Positions 15,364 through 23,808 of a stretch of 25,483 bases of DNA are shown one piece after another (position 1 is the first letter of the stretch; each line of letters starts with the position of its first letter). The notes beneath the pieces are model-generated. The model had not been told where the DNA came from. It searched no databases and worked only from the letters and a program-made list of their open reading frames with translations. A program made the translations under genes and the position numbers. The DNA is from Gemmatimonadota bacterium (lineage in GTDB: Bacteria; 4572-55; J002): positions 1 to 25,483 of the forward strand of contig RFFQ01000120.1 in the NCBI GenBank assembly GCA_003697105.1, in the 5' to 3' direction.

Positions 15364-17694
15364 GTGTCCCACCCCTACTGGATCGAACCTCAACGTGTCA
15401 CCTTACCTTACGAATTTACCACGGTGGTGGGTGGTCATCCGCTGATTGCCCAGATTCTCTATCAGCGGGGAATTACCGAGCCGCGAGCAGCGCAAGAATT
15501 CCTGAACAGCGATTTCTACCAACCGGCGGATCCGTTGGAATTACCGGATTTAGAACAAGCGGTAAACACGCTTCGGCACGCCAAAAAAGCGGGATGGCGC
15601 ATTTGTGTTTGGGGGGATTTTGATGTCGATGGGCAGACCTCCACCACACTGTTGGTTGATGCACTCCGCCAATTGGATTACGATGTGTTTTACTACATCC
15701 CAGAACGTGCCGGAGAAAGTCACGGCTTGAATACCGGTGGCATTCAAACCGTGATTCAAGAACAACACGCAGACCTTATTTTGACCTGTGACTGTGGGGT
15801 CTCCAATCTGGAAGAGGTCGCTTACGCCTATGAACTCGGGGCAAAAGTGATTGTGACCGATCATCACGAATTACTGCCGGAGTTACCCGCCTGCGAAGCC
15901 GTGGTCAACCCGCAACGCCTCCCGGAAACGCACCCGTTGCGCGTGTTGTGTGGGGTCGGTGTGGCGTACATGGTCGTCAAAGTACTGTATGAGATGGAAG
16001 GACGGCACACCAAAAGTGATCAGTGGCTCGATTTAGTCGCGCTCGGCACAATCGCCGATGTGGCAGTCCTGCAACACGATAACCGGTATCTGGTTCAAAA
16101 AGGATTACCGCAGTTGATGTACCAACCGCGTCCGGGTCTCGCGGCGATTTTTGAGGTGGGTGGCATAACCCCTTCCGAACTACTGGAAACCGAAATTGTT
16201 GGTTTTGGGTTGGGTCCCCGGTTGAACGCGGTGGGACGGCTTGACCATGCAAAGGATGCGGTGGAATTGCTCCTCGCGAAAGACGAAATGGTCACCCGTC
16301 GCATGGCAATGGACTTGGAGGTCTATAATGAACAGCGAAAACAATATTGTGACGAAGTCGAAGAAGATGCGGAAAGAATCCTGCGCTACCAACCTCAGTT
16401 GCTAGACGAGCCGGCATTGGTGCTTTCCGGAACCAACTGGCACCCGGGTGTGATCGGTATTGTCGCCAGCCGTCTGGTCGAACGCTATAATAAAGCGACC
16501 ATTCTGATCAGTACCTCCCCAGAAGAAGGGGTAGGACGGGCATCCGCGCGGTCTGTTGAGGGGCTACACTTACAAAACGCTATTTTTAAGCATCAGGATT
16601 TGCTGTTGGGTGGCGGCGGCCATGCTATGGCGGCCGGCTTTGCCATCCAGACCGAACGGATTCCCGAATTTCGACGCGCCTTTCAACAAACCGTGATTGA
16701 GACCCAACAGGATGATGCCCTCAACGGAGCAATCGCTATTGAGGGATGGGTTACCCTCCCGGAAATTACCGCCGATTTTATCCGCGACTTGTATCGTTTG
16801 GCACCATTTGGCGCCGGCAACCCCAAGCCGGTGTTAGGCAGCCAAAATGTAAGACTCACAAACGTTCGGGCAATTGGGGCAAATCGCGATCACACCCGAT
16901 TGGTGATCGTGGACTCGCAGGGGCAAAAAATCACCGGGTTATGGTGGCGTAAATCCAGTACGGATATTCCAGATTATCCGGTCGATGTGGCATTTACGGT
17001 CAATTTGAATGAATTTCGAGGCTCCAGTACCCCGCAGATTATTTTACGAGACGTTCGACCCTATTACGCGACTCCGGTCGTTGCCAACACCCCGCCTTTA
17101 GTGGCTAAAAACGACATTCAGGTGATCGATTATCGCCATGATCCCCATCGATTAGAACGCATACACCAACTCGCCACAGAACATGGTGACCGGTTGCAAA
17201 TTTGGGCGGAGGGTACAAGCGCAAAAGCAATTGACAAGGCGGTCTCGCGGGCATATCTTAAGCCTTCGCCAAAATTAGTGATCGCTTCTGCCCCCGCCGC
17301 TCCAGACATTTTGAATCAGATTTTACATCGGGTTTCACCAGAGCAGATTTTCGTGATCACAACAGAGGAAGTTCAACAGACGCCGACGGATGTGATCAAA
17401 GCGGTCGCCGGCGCCGTCAAAACGGTATTAGCCCAATCCAGTGGCCAAACCACTTGGGCAGAGCTTGCCGGCGCCGTTGGACAGCGGGCGTTTACCGTCA
17501 AACACGCCTTAGATGTTCTTGTGGAAATGGGCAAATTAAGCTACACACAGGAAGGCAACCGGGTACGGATCAAACCCCAACCGGCAAATGTTGCCCCCAA
17601 AGCAGATCAAGAGGCACTAAAAGCATTGTTGCAAGAAACGGCAGCCTATCAGCGGTATTTTAACCGGGTAAATCTAACGGAATTGATTCAATAA
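15364..17694 (+). CDS. recJ: Single-stranded-DNA-specific exonuclease RecJ, with C-terminal extension
   Basis: RecJ degrades single-stranded DNA 5' to 3' in recombination and mismatch or base excision repair. The catalytic DHH phosphoesterase core has motif I GDFDVDG (84-90), TCDCGVSN (141-148) and VTDHHE (164-169), all metal-binding acids and histidines present. It is followed by ALGTIADVAVL and FGLGPRLNAVGRLDHA. The DHHA1 domain carries GGGGHAMAAGF and a conserved SGTNWHPGVIGIVASRLVER. An OB-like domain follows (PFGAGNPKPVL to about residue 570). Residues about 575-776 are an extension beyond the E. coli type (577 residues), with a small Rossmann-like section and a likely winged helix (TWAELAGAVGQRAFTVKHAL). 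The start is a GTG 9 bases after AAGGAG. It is the last gene of the plus-strand run that begins at 7847. The assignment is firm; the role of the extension is unknown. Confidence 0.95.
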   Translation: MSHPYWIEPQRVTLPYEFTTVVGGHPLIAQILYQRGITEPRAAQEFLNSDFYQPADPLELPDLEQAVNTLRHAKKAGWRICVWGDFDVDGQTSTTLLVDALRQLDYDVFYYIPERAGESHGLNTGGIQTVIQEQHADLILTCDCGVSNLEEVAYAYELGAKVIVTDHHELLPELPACEAVVNPQRLPETHPLRVLCGVGVAYMVVKVLYEMEGRHTKSDQWLDLVALGTIADVAVLQHDNRYLVQKGLPQLMYQPRPGLAAIFEVGGITPSELLETEIVGFGLGPRLNAVGRLDHAKDAVELLLAKDEMVTRRMAMDLEVYNEQRKQYCDEVEEDAERILRYQPQLLDEPALVLSGTNWHPGVIGIVASRLVERYNKATILISTSPEEGVGRASARSVEGLHLQNAIFKHQDLLLGGGGHAMAAGFAIQTERIPEFRRAFQQTVIETQQDDALNGAIAIEGWVTLPEITADFIRDLYRLAPFGAGNPKPVLGSQNVRLTNVRAIGANRDHTRLVIVDSQGQKITGLWWRKSSTDIPDYPVDVAFTVNLNEFRGSSTPQIILRDVRPYYATPVVANTPPLVAKNDIQVIDYRHDPHRLERIHQLATEHGDRLQIWAEGTSAKAIDKAVSRAYLKPSPKLVIASAPAAPDILNQILHRVSPEQIFVITTEEVQQTPTDVIKAVAGAVKTVLAQSSGQTTWAELAGAVGQRAFTVKHALDVLVEMGKLSYTQEGNRVRIKPQPANVAPKADQEALKALLQETAAYQRYFNRVNLTELIQ

Positions 17695-17751
17695 ACCCAT
17701 TACAGACACCACACCAAAAGCGTTGTGAGCAGCAATACCAAAATAAACTTA

Positions 17752-17768
17752 GTTAATATAAGATTAAC
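17752..17768 (+). promoter_or_regulatory. Palindrome (operator-like) with embedded -10 before the S9 peptidase
   Basis: GTTAAT and ATTAAC form a perfect 6-base inverted repeat with a 5-base spacer, 14 bases before the ATG of the peptidase gene. It encloses TATAAG (17757-17762), which is 5 of 6 to a -10 box; no good -35 is at 16-18 bases. A repressor site over a promoter is a reasonable reading, but the A/T-rich composition weakens it. Confidence 0.35.
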
Positions 17769-17782
17769 ATAGTGAGGGACTT

Positions 17783-19795
17783 ATGCCGAAAAAACGATAC
17801 ATTAAAGCGGAAGATTTATACGCCTTTGAACTCATATCCAATCCGCAAATCTCACCGGATGGGGCTCACGTGCTTTTTACCGCCCAGCGAATCCATAAAA
17901 AAACGGAAAAAAAATATACCGACCTCTGGATCGTACCCACTCACAAAGGCAAACCACGGCGCTTTACCTATGGAGATTGGTCGGATTACTCACCCAAATG
18001 GTCGCCGGATGGGCAAGAAATTGCGTTTATATCCAACCGAGGGGATGAGAAGCAACCCCAAATTTATGTGTTGCCCTTTTATGGGGGAGAAGCCCGCCCC
18101 ATAACCCATCTGAAAGGTGAATTTGGCAGTTTTGAATGGTCACCGGATGGGAAAACCATTGCCTTTGAATTTCGGAAAAAAGATCAAGAGGCACTTGAAC
18201 GGGAAAAAGATGATCAAAAAAAGAAGTTGGGCATTGTCGCACGGCATTATGACCGGGTCTTTTTTAAGTACGATGGCTACGGTTATTTACCCAAAGAACG
18301 TTGGCACATTTGGACGGTTGATGTTGCCAAAGGTAAAACCACCCAATTAACCGATCATGCGGTTTATGATGAAAATGAACCGGTGTGGTCTCCCGATGGA
18401 ACCGCCATTGCCTATTTTTCCAACCGCTCGGAAAACCCAGACTTTAACCCGGAAATGATCGATCTGTTTGTGATGCCAGCAACCGGTGGAGAAGCCCGTA
18501 AAATTGAGACTTTTGAGGGCTTCAAATTCTTTCCTGCATTTTCGCCGGATGGCAAGTGGATCGCCTTTATGGGTACGGAAGGCAAAGGGCAATGGTGGAA
18601 GTCCAACCGGGTCTGGATTGTACCGGCAGATGGAAGCGACCGCCCCCAAAATGTAACCGCCAATTTTGATGTCAATGCTGGGAAGGCAATTACCGGTGAT
18701 ATGACCGGCAATTTAGGCAATATGCCACTCATCTGGTCAACGGATAGCCGTCACCTTTATTTTCAGGTCTCCCAGCACGGTATCGTGACGGTCAACCGGA
18801 TTGATCGGGACGGAAACCATCTGGAAACCTTCATTGAAGCGGATGGGGTCATCGGTGGCGGCACGTTTGATCGCACCCATCAAAAGGTGGCTTACTTGTA
18901 CGCTACATTATCCGATTTGGGGCATATTTTTGTGCGCGATCTCAAATCCGCTAAAACCAAAAAATTAACCGATTTCAATACCAAACTCCTCAATACGTTG
19001 CAACTGGGCAATGTTGAAGAAATCTGGTACAAAGGTGCGGCAGATAACGATTTACAAGGCTGGATCGTCTATCCCCCGGATTTTGATCCGGCAAAAACGT
19101 ATCCCTCAATTTTGCAAATTCATGGGGGACCTTTTCTACAATACGCCAAGACCTTCCCGCATGAATTTCACCATCAGGCGGCAAATGGTTACATAGTTTA
19201 CTATACCAATCCACGGGGTAGTCAAGGTTACGGGGAAGAACACGCGCGCGCGATCGACAATAATTGGGGCGGTCCGGATTACGACGATTTGATGGCATTT
19301 GCCGCAGTGATGGCGCAAAAACCATTTATCGATCCGGAACGGATGGGTGTCACCGGTGGGAGTTATGGCGGCTACATGACCAATTGGATTGTCGGACATA
19401 CTCATCGCTTCAAAGCGGCAGTGACCCAACGATGTGTTCATAACTTGATCAGCATGTGGGGATCCAGTGACTTTAACTGGGCATTCCAGCAGGAATTTGG
19501 CGATGTCACCCCGTGGGAAGATATGGAAAATTTGTGGCGGCAATCTCCGGCAAAGTATATCGGCAACTGCAAAACGCCCACATTGGTTATCCACAGCGAA
19601 AAAGACCTGCGCTGTGCCCAAGAGCAAGGCGAACAAATGTACGTAGCACTCCAAAAATTAGGTGTGGATACCGAGCTGGTGCTCTTCCCCGATGAACCCC
19701 ACGGACTCTCCCGCGTGGGTCGTACAGACCGGCGAGTTGCGCGCTTGAATCATATCTTACGCTGGTTTGATAAATACCTGAAAGATAATGCGTAA
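17783..19795 (+). CDS. S9 prolyl oligopeptidase family serine peptidase (acylaminoacyl-peptidase-like)
   Basis: A 670-residue two-domain serine peptidase. Residues 15-400 form a beta-propeller of PD40/WD40-like blades, each with an SPDG turn (24-27, 74-77, 120-123, 203-206, 254-257), which normally limits access to small peptides. Residues 415-670 are the alpha/beta hydrolase domain. The oxyanion motif is HGGP (447-450), the nucleophile Ser527 lies in GGSYGG, Asp608 in HSEKDLR, and His640 in PDEPHGLSR. The catalytic triad is complete. No signal peptide is seen, so it probably trims or recycles peptides in the cytoplasm; the DPP-IV, acylaminoacyl-peptidase and related S9C groups cannot be told apart with certainty, but S9C is closest. 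GAGGGA lies just before the ATG. It is transcribed alone: a palindrome lies upstream and a hairpin downstream. Confidence 0.95.
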   Translation: MPKKRYIKAEDLYAFELISNPQISPDGAHVLFTAQRIHKKTEKKYTDLWIVPTHKGKPRRFTYGDWSDYSPKWSPDGQEIAFISNRGDEKQPQIYVLPFYGGEARPITHLKGEFGSFEWSPDGKTIAFEFRKKDQEALEREKDDQKKKLGIVARHYDRVFFKYDGYGYLPKERWHIWTVDVAKGKTTQLTDHAVYDENEPVWSPDGTAIAYFSNRSENPDFNPEMIDLFVMPATGGEARKIETFEGFKFFPAFSPDGKWIAFMGTEGKGQWWKSNRVWIVPADGSDRPQNVTANFDVNAGKAITGDMTGNLGNMPLIWSTDSRHLYFQVSQHGIVTVNRIDRDGNHLETFIEADGVIGGGTFDRTHQKVAYLYATLSDLGHIFVRDLKSAKTKKLTDFNTKLLNTLQLGNVEEIWYKGAADNDLQGWIVYPPDFDPAKTYPSILQIHGGPFLQYAKTFPHEFHHQAANGYIVYYTNPRGSQGYGEEHARAIDNNWGGPDYDDLMAFAAVMAQKPFIDPERMGVTGGSYGGYMTNWIVGHTHRFKAAVTQRCVHNLISMWGSSDFNWAFQQEFGDVTPWEDMENLWRQSPAKYIGNCKTPTLVIHSEKDLRCAQEQGEQMYVALQKLGVDTELVLFPDEPHGLSRVGRTDRRVARLNHILRWFDKYLKDNA

Positions 19796-19819
19796 TTGGA
19801 TCTGAGTTGATTTCGAGTC

Positions 19820-19882
19820 GATGCCCCGTGCGATCCCCCAATGACAAGCAGGGGACGGATTTGAGCCAGCGGGGCATCATTT
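19820..19882 (+). terminator. Branched hairpin terminator after the S9 peptidase
   Basis: GATGCCCCG and CGGGGCATC form a perfect 9-base outer stem, with a second smaller stem inside (TCCCC with GGGGA), followed by ATTTT. It is 25 bases past the stop. The T-run is short, so it may be a weak terminator or an RNA-stabilising structure. Confidence 0.55.
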
Positions 19883-19913
19883 TAAAGTTTACGGACAACT
19901 GAGAAAGGCACAC

Positions 19914-22118
19914 ATGACATTTCCCTTAGATTTGAACAACGCCTTAACCCCACTGTTAATGGGGCTGGCACTGGTGTTAATTGCGTTTTCCATTTTTATC
20001 TATCGTTACACAAACCCGCCCATTTCCCGCCAACTGAAAGCAGGCTTAGCCTTTTTACGGGCGTTGGCGTTTGTTATTTTACTTTTCATGCTGATGGAAC
20101 CCATTCTCTCGTTCACAGAGGAACGGGTGAAAGAACCGGTTATTGCGGTTCTCATGGATAATTCAGCCAGTATGACTTTGCGCGATGCGACGCCAGACAG
20201 CCTTTCGCGGTTAGAATGGGCACAGCAGTTTGCCCAAACGCTATCCTCACTCAATGATAAAGGGGAAGTGCGCTATTTCTCCTTTTCGAGTCAGGTGCGG
20301 GAGGTACCTTCGCCGGAGGTACTTCAGGGTGATGGGGGTGCCACCAATATGGGGCACTCGTTGCGCGAAGTCGCCGATCAACTCAAAGATCAAAATCTGG
20401 CGGCGGCAGTTTTCCTCACAGATGGCGCAAATAACAGCGGTACAGACCCCGTCCGAGCCGCACAAACGGTCGGGATACCGGTATTTACCGTTGGGATCGG
20501 CGATTCCAGCATCCCGAAAGATGTGGCAATTACCCGATTTTTGACAAACGAAGTTGCCTATGTCAACAACCGCATTCCGATAGAAGTCACCATCCAATCC
20601 AGTGGTTTTGCTTCCGGCGAAACCACCCTGATTTTACGAGAAGATAACCAAACCCTTGATACCGCTCCAGTCTCGTTGACCTCAGATTTACAGCACCAAA
20701 ACGCAACACTCCACTTCACCCCCACTACAGAAGGGGTCCACAAATACACCTTAACCATTCCCGTCCAAAACGGTGAAAAGATTCGGGAAAACAATACCCG
20801 TATTTTTCTGGTGAATGTTCTTAAAAACAAGATTCAGGTACTCCTGACCAGCGGCTCACCCAGTTATGACTTCAGCTTTATGAGTAAATCGCTGAAAGCA
20901 GACCCCAATATTGATGTCACGACCATGGCGATGGTCAAACCGGGTGAATTTTACCAGCAATTACCGGATGGCACCCATCGTAAATCCGTCTCCTTTCCGG
21001 CAACAGAAAAAGCGTTGAATACCTACGATTTAATCATTTTGATGGATATGAATCTACGCTATATTCAGACGGGAACACAGCAGTTATTAGTCGATTTAGT
21101 GGAAAATAAAGGCAAAGCGGTTTGGTTTGTGGGGGGTAAACAGACGTTTGATCGCGGGGGCTTTCGCCGTTCGCCATTGGTGGATTTGATGCCGGTTCAA
21201 CTGGGGCGCGGCACGATCAACCAACAGTTTCAAATTAAACGGACACCGGACGGGGAGCAAAGCGCCATCTTACAAGTCGATGACGATCCCCTGGTCAGTG
21301 ATGACATGTGGAACGAGTTCCCCCCGCTCTTGGGTGCAAATTTACTAGGTGCGGTGAACCCCGGGGCAACCGTGCTGGCGGAGCATCCGCTGAAAAAAAC
21401 ACCGATTATCGCGACCGGACGAGCCGGACGGGGCAAAACGATGGTCTTTGGGGCATATTCATTCTGGCGCTGGCGTTTTTTTATGGAAGGAGTCGGTTAC
21501 AGTTCCGACTATTTTGACCGATTTGTGGGAAATGCCGTACGCTGGTTGGTCACTCGTGAAGTCGATCAGCGAGTAAAAATTAACACAGACCAAAACGTCT
21601 ATCGTAGTGGCGAAACCATCACCTTTACCGCCCAAATCTACGATGAAAATTACCAACCGGTGAATGAAGCAAAAGTGGAGGTAACAGTGACATCCAAAAC
21701 CGGTACGGATTTTGTGCCGATTCATCTGACCTTGCTCCCCACACCGGAAGGTAACGGCATCTATACCGGCACGATTAGTGCGTTACCCGCGGATGATTAC
21801 GAATTTTCCGGCTATGCGGAGTATCGCAACCGGCGAATGGGCGAGGATACCGGCGAATTTACCGTGAGTATCTACAGCTTTGAATACGAAAATACCCGCA
21901 TGAATGCCGGACTACTGAAGCGTGTTGCTAGCTCACAAAACGGCAAATTCTATACACCGGATAATGCCGGTCAACTCCAAAACGACATCCATCTGGAAGC
22001 AGAAATTATTAGCCAACATCGCGAAGTAACGTTATGGAATAATGGCTGGTTTTTCGTGCTGTTTGTGGGACTATTGGCTGTAGAATGGGCGGCACGAAAA
22101 CGCAAAGGGTTAGCTTGA
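19914..22118 (+). CDS. Membrane-anchored VWA-domain protein
   Basis: A 734-residue protein with two N-terminal membrane helices (about 11-30 and 45-65), a von Willebrand factor A domain (75-200), a large extracytoplasmic region and a C-terminal helix (WFFVLFVGLLAVEW, about 711-724). The VWA metal site is intact: DNSAS (82-86), Thr144 in ATNMG and Asp170 in LTDGANN, so it can bind Mg2+ and a partner. Residues 330-560 resemble the class I glutamine amidotransferase-like domain found in such proteins (TYDLIILMDMN, VWFVGGKQTF), probably non-catalytic. Residues 570-690 look like a beta-sandwich. Relatives in FCB bacteria often sit beside MoxR ATPases and BatA-like genes, which are missing here. 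AAGG precedes the ATG by 5 bases. The architecture call is firm; the function is unknown. Confidence 0.88.
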   Translation: MTFPLDLNNALTPLLMGLALVLIAFSIFIYRYTNPPISRQLKAGLAFLRALAFVILLFMLMEPILSFTEERVKEPVIAVLMDNSASMTLRDATPDSLSRLEWAQQFAQTLSSLNDKGEVRYFSFSSQVREVPSPEVLQGDGGATNMGHSLREVADQLKDQNLAAAVFLTDGANNSGTDPVRAAQTVGIPVFTVGIGDSSIPKDVAITRFLTNEVAYVNNRIPIEVTIQSSGFASGETTLILREDNQTLDTAPVSLTSDLQHQNATLHFTPTTEGVHKYTLTIPVQNGEKIRENNTRIFLVNVLKNKIQVLLTSGSPSYDFSFMSKSLKADPNIDVTTMAMVKPGEFYQQLPDGTHRKSVSFPATEKALNTYDLIILMDMNLRYIQTGTQQLLVDLVENKGKAVWFVGGKQTFDRGGFRRSPLVDLMPVQLGRGTINQQFQIKRTPDGEQSAILQVDDDPLVSDDMWNEFPPLLGANLLGAVNPGATVLAEHPLKKTPIIATGRAGRGKTMVFGAYSFWRWRFFMEGVGYSSDYFDRFVGNAVRWLVTREVDQRVKINTDQNVYRSGETITFTAQIYDENYQPVNEAKVEVTVTSKTGTDFVPIHLTLLPTPEGNGIYTGTISALPADDYEFSGYAEYRNRRMGEDTGEFTVSIYSFEYENTRMNAGLLKRVASSQNGKFYTPDNAGQLQNDIHLEAEIISQHREVTLWNNGWFFVLFVGLLAVEWAARKRKGLA

Positions 22119-22165
22119 TAACAAAATGGAAGACACGGTAGCGAATAGTCGCCACACCATTCAGG

Positions 22166-22196
22166 GGTTCTCTCAACAGGGAGAGCCTCATTTTTT
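22166..22196 (+). terminator. Intrinsic terminator between the VWA gene and the HAMP kinase
   Basis: GGTTCTCTC and GGGAGAGCC form a 9-base stem (two G-T pairs) with loop AACA, followed by TCATTTTTT. It is 47 bases past the VWA stop and only 10 bases before the kinase ATG. It shows that the longer kinase frame from 22126 is not the real start, unless the hairpin acts as an attenuator. Confidence 0.7.
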
Positions 22197-22206
22197 AGGT
22201 AGTTTC

Positions 22207-23808
22207 ATGTTCAAATCGTTGCGTACAAAATTAGTGGTTGCCTTTGTGCTGACTATCATTTTGCCCTTGATACCCCTTACGTTTGTGGTGAAAAAGCTGA
22301 TCGACCAGAGTATCGAATTGGGAGTCAATGAGCGAATGGAGCAAGCGTTTGAGAGCGCCGTTGATGTCGCGCAGGAAAATCTAACTATCCGGCAGAATAC
22401 GGTCATTGCACAGGCACAAGTCATTTCCAATTTGTTCGATATTCGCCAGCCGTTTCTTGCCCGCAACTACTTGCAACTCCATATTTCGGTGGATATTTGG
22501 TCACGGCGGCTAAATGTCCAAGCGGTACAGATTTTTGATATTAATAATCTGGAAGACTCTCTAACGGAGTTGGTTAGTGGAGAAGTTGCCAGCAATCCGC
22601 ATGTCAGCACGCATCTGAACGAGGTATTTCCGGCACAAGCGCGCGTGCAATTGATGCAATATTTGGAATATCGCAGCCAAAATGAGGATTATCTTCTGGA
22701 ACTGCCCGCCGGATCAAACGTCGTCAAGGCGTGGTCTCCCATTCGGGATGGGCAAGGCAAAATTGCAGGTATCGTTGTGGTGACGCAAGTGAACGATCCG
22801 GTTTACCAAGCCGCTTCCGAAGATGTGATGGAAGCCATGCGCACCTACCAGAAATTGGGTGTGAATGTAACCCCGCTCAGTATGAACTACCTCCTCACCT
22901 TTGTCGTAGTTGCCAGCATAATGATCTTAATTTCGTTGGTGGCGAGTGTGGTCATCACCAACAGCATCATGCGTCCCATTCTGAATTTGGTAGCCGGAAC
23001 CCGCGAACTGGCAGCCGGCAATCTGGATCACCGGGTGGAGACCACCAGTGACGATGAACTGCGACAGTTAGTGGATGCCTTTAATGCCATGGCAGAAAAT
23101 CTGAAAGAAAATCGCAAACGCCTATTACAATCGGAACGGATTACCGCTTGGCAAGATGTGGCACGGAAACTCGCCCACGAGATTAAAAACCCGCTAACCC
23201 CCATCCAACTTTCCATCCAGCACTTACGAGATCAATTTTACAAAAATGATCCCGCCTATCCGCAAATTTTGGAAGAATGTACGGAAACCATCTCAGAAGA
23301 GGTGGATACCCTCCGGAAAATGGTCAATACGTTTTCCGAATTTGCCCAACTCCCCCGCTCCGACCCGCATCCTGAGGATCTAAATAAAGTGATTGAAAGC
23401 GTGGTTTCGCTCTATCGCGAGAACCACACCGATTTGGAAATCATCACCCAGTATGCCGAGTTACCCCCTCTGTTGATTGACGCCGAGCAGTTCAAACGTG
23501 TGACGCACAATCTGATCCGCAATGCCCTTGAGGCAATGAAGCACCGCGGTACTCTCACCATCCAAACGCGAATTCACCCGGAAACCGATCACGTGGAAAT
23601 CCGCTTCATCGATACCGGTAGTGGCATCCCAGAACATGTACGCCCCCATCTATTTAAGCCATATTTTACCACCAAAACCAACGGTACGGGTTTAGGGCTT
23701 GCCATTGTCAGCCGCATCGTACAGGATCATTTTGGCGAGATTTCCATCGAGAATAACCCCAACGGAATTGGTGCCACCACCATCATCCGGCTACCGCTCC
23801 ACATGTAG
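22207..23808 (+). CDS. NtrY-type HAMP sensor histidine kinase
   Basis: A 533-residue inner-membrane kinase. Membrane helices at about 8-28 and 228-250 bracket a periplasmic sensor domain of about 200 residues (GIVVVTQVNDPVY near its end, dCache-like). The HAMP linker (251-303) begins MRPILNLVAGTRELAAGNLD. HisKA contains His324 in AWQDVARKLAHEIKNPLTP, the strongly conserved NtrY/NtrB-like form. The ATPase domain has HNLIRNALEAM, FIDTGSGIP and KPYFTTKTNGTGLGLAIV, all intact. The frame opens at 22126, but a terminator lies within those 27 codons, and MFKSLRTKLVVAF at ATG 22207 is a normal N-terminus; the ribosome-binding site (AGG) is weak. Partners of this kinase class are usually NtrC-type sigma-54 activators; none is nearby. 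The last 18 bases overlap the convergent isomerase-like gene. Confidence 0.93.
   Translation: MFKSLRTKLVVAFVLTIILPLIPLTFVVKKLIDQSIELGVNERMEQAFESAVDVAQENLTIRQNTVIAQAQVISNLFDIRQPFLARNYLQLHISVDIWSRRLNVQAVQIFDINNLEDSLTELVSGEVASNPHVSTHLNEVFPAQARVQLMQYLEYRSQNEDYLLELPAGSNVVKAWSPIRDGQGKIAGIVVVTQVNDPVYQAASEDVMEAMRTYQKLGVNVTPLSMNYLLTFVVVASIMILISLVASVVITNSIMRPILNLVAGTRELAAGNLDHRVETTSDDELRQLVDAFNAMAENLKENRKRLLQSERITAWQDVARKLAHEIKNPLTPIQLSIQHLRDQFYKNDPAYPQILEECTETISEEVDTLRKMVNTFSEFAQLPRSDPHPEDLNKVIESVVSLYRENHTDLEIITQYAELPPLLIDAEQFKRVTHNLIRNALEAMKHRGTLTIQTRIHPETDHVEIRFIDTGSGIPEHVRPHLFKPYFTTKTNGTGLGLAIVSRIVQDHFGEISIENNPNGIGATTIIRLPLHM

Noticed and set aside
19136-19654. 172-codon minus-strand frame opposite the S9 peptidase
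   Set aside because: It is antisense to the conserved catalytic domain and has no recognisable features.
22126-22206. N-terminal extension of the HAMP kinase
   Set aside because: The 27 codons contain a terminator hairpin and would put polar residues before the first membrane helix; ATG 22207 is a normal start.
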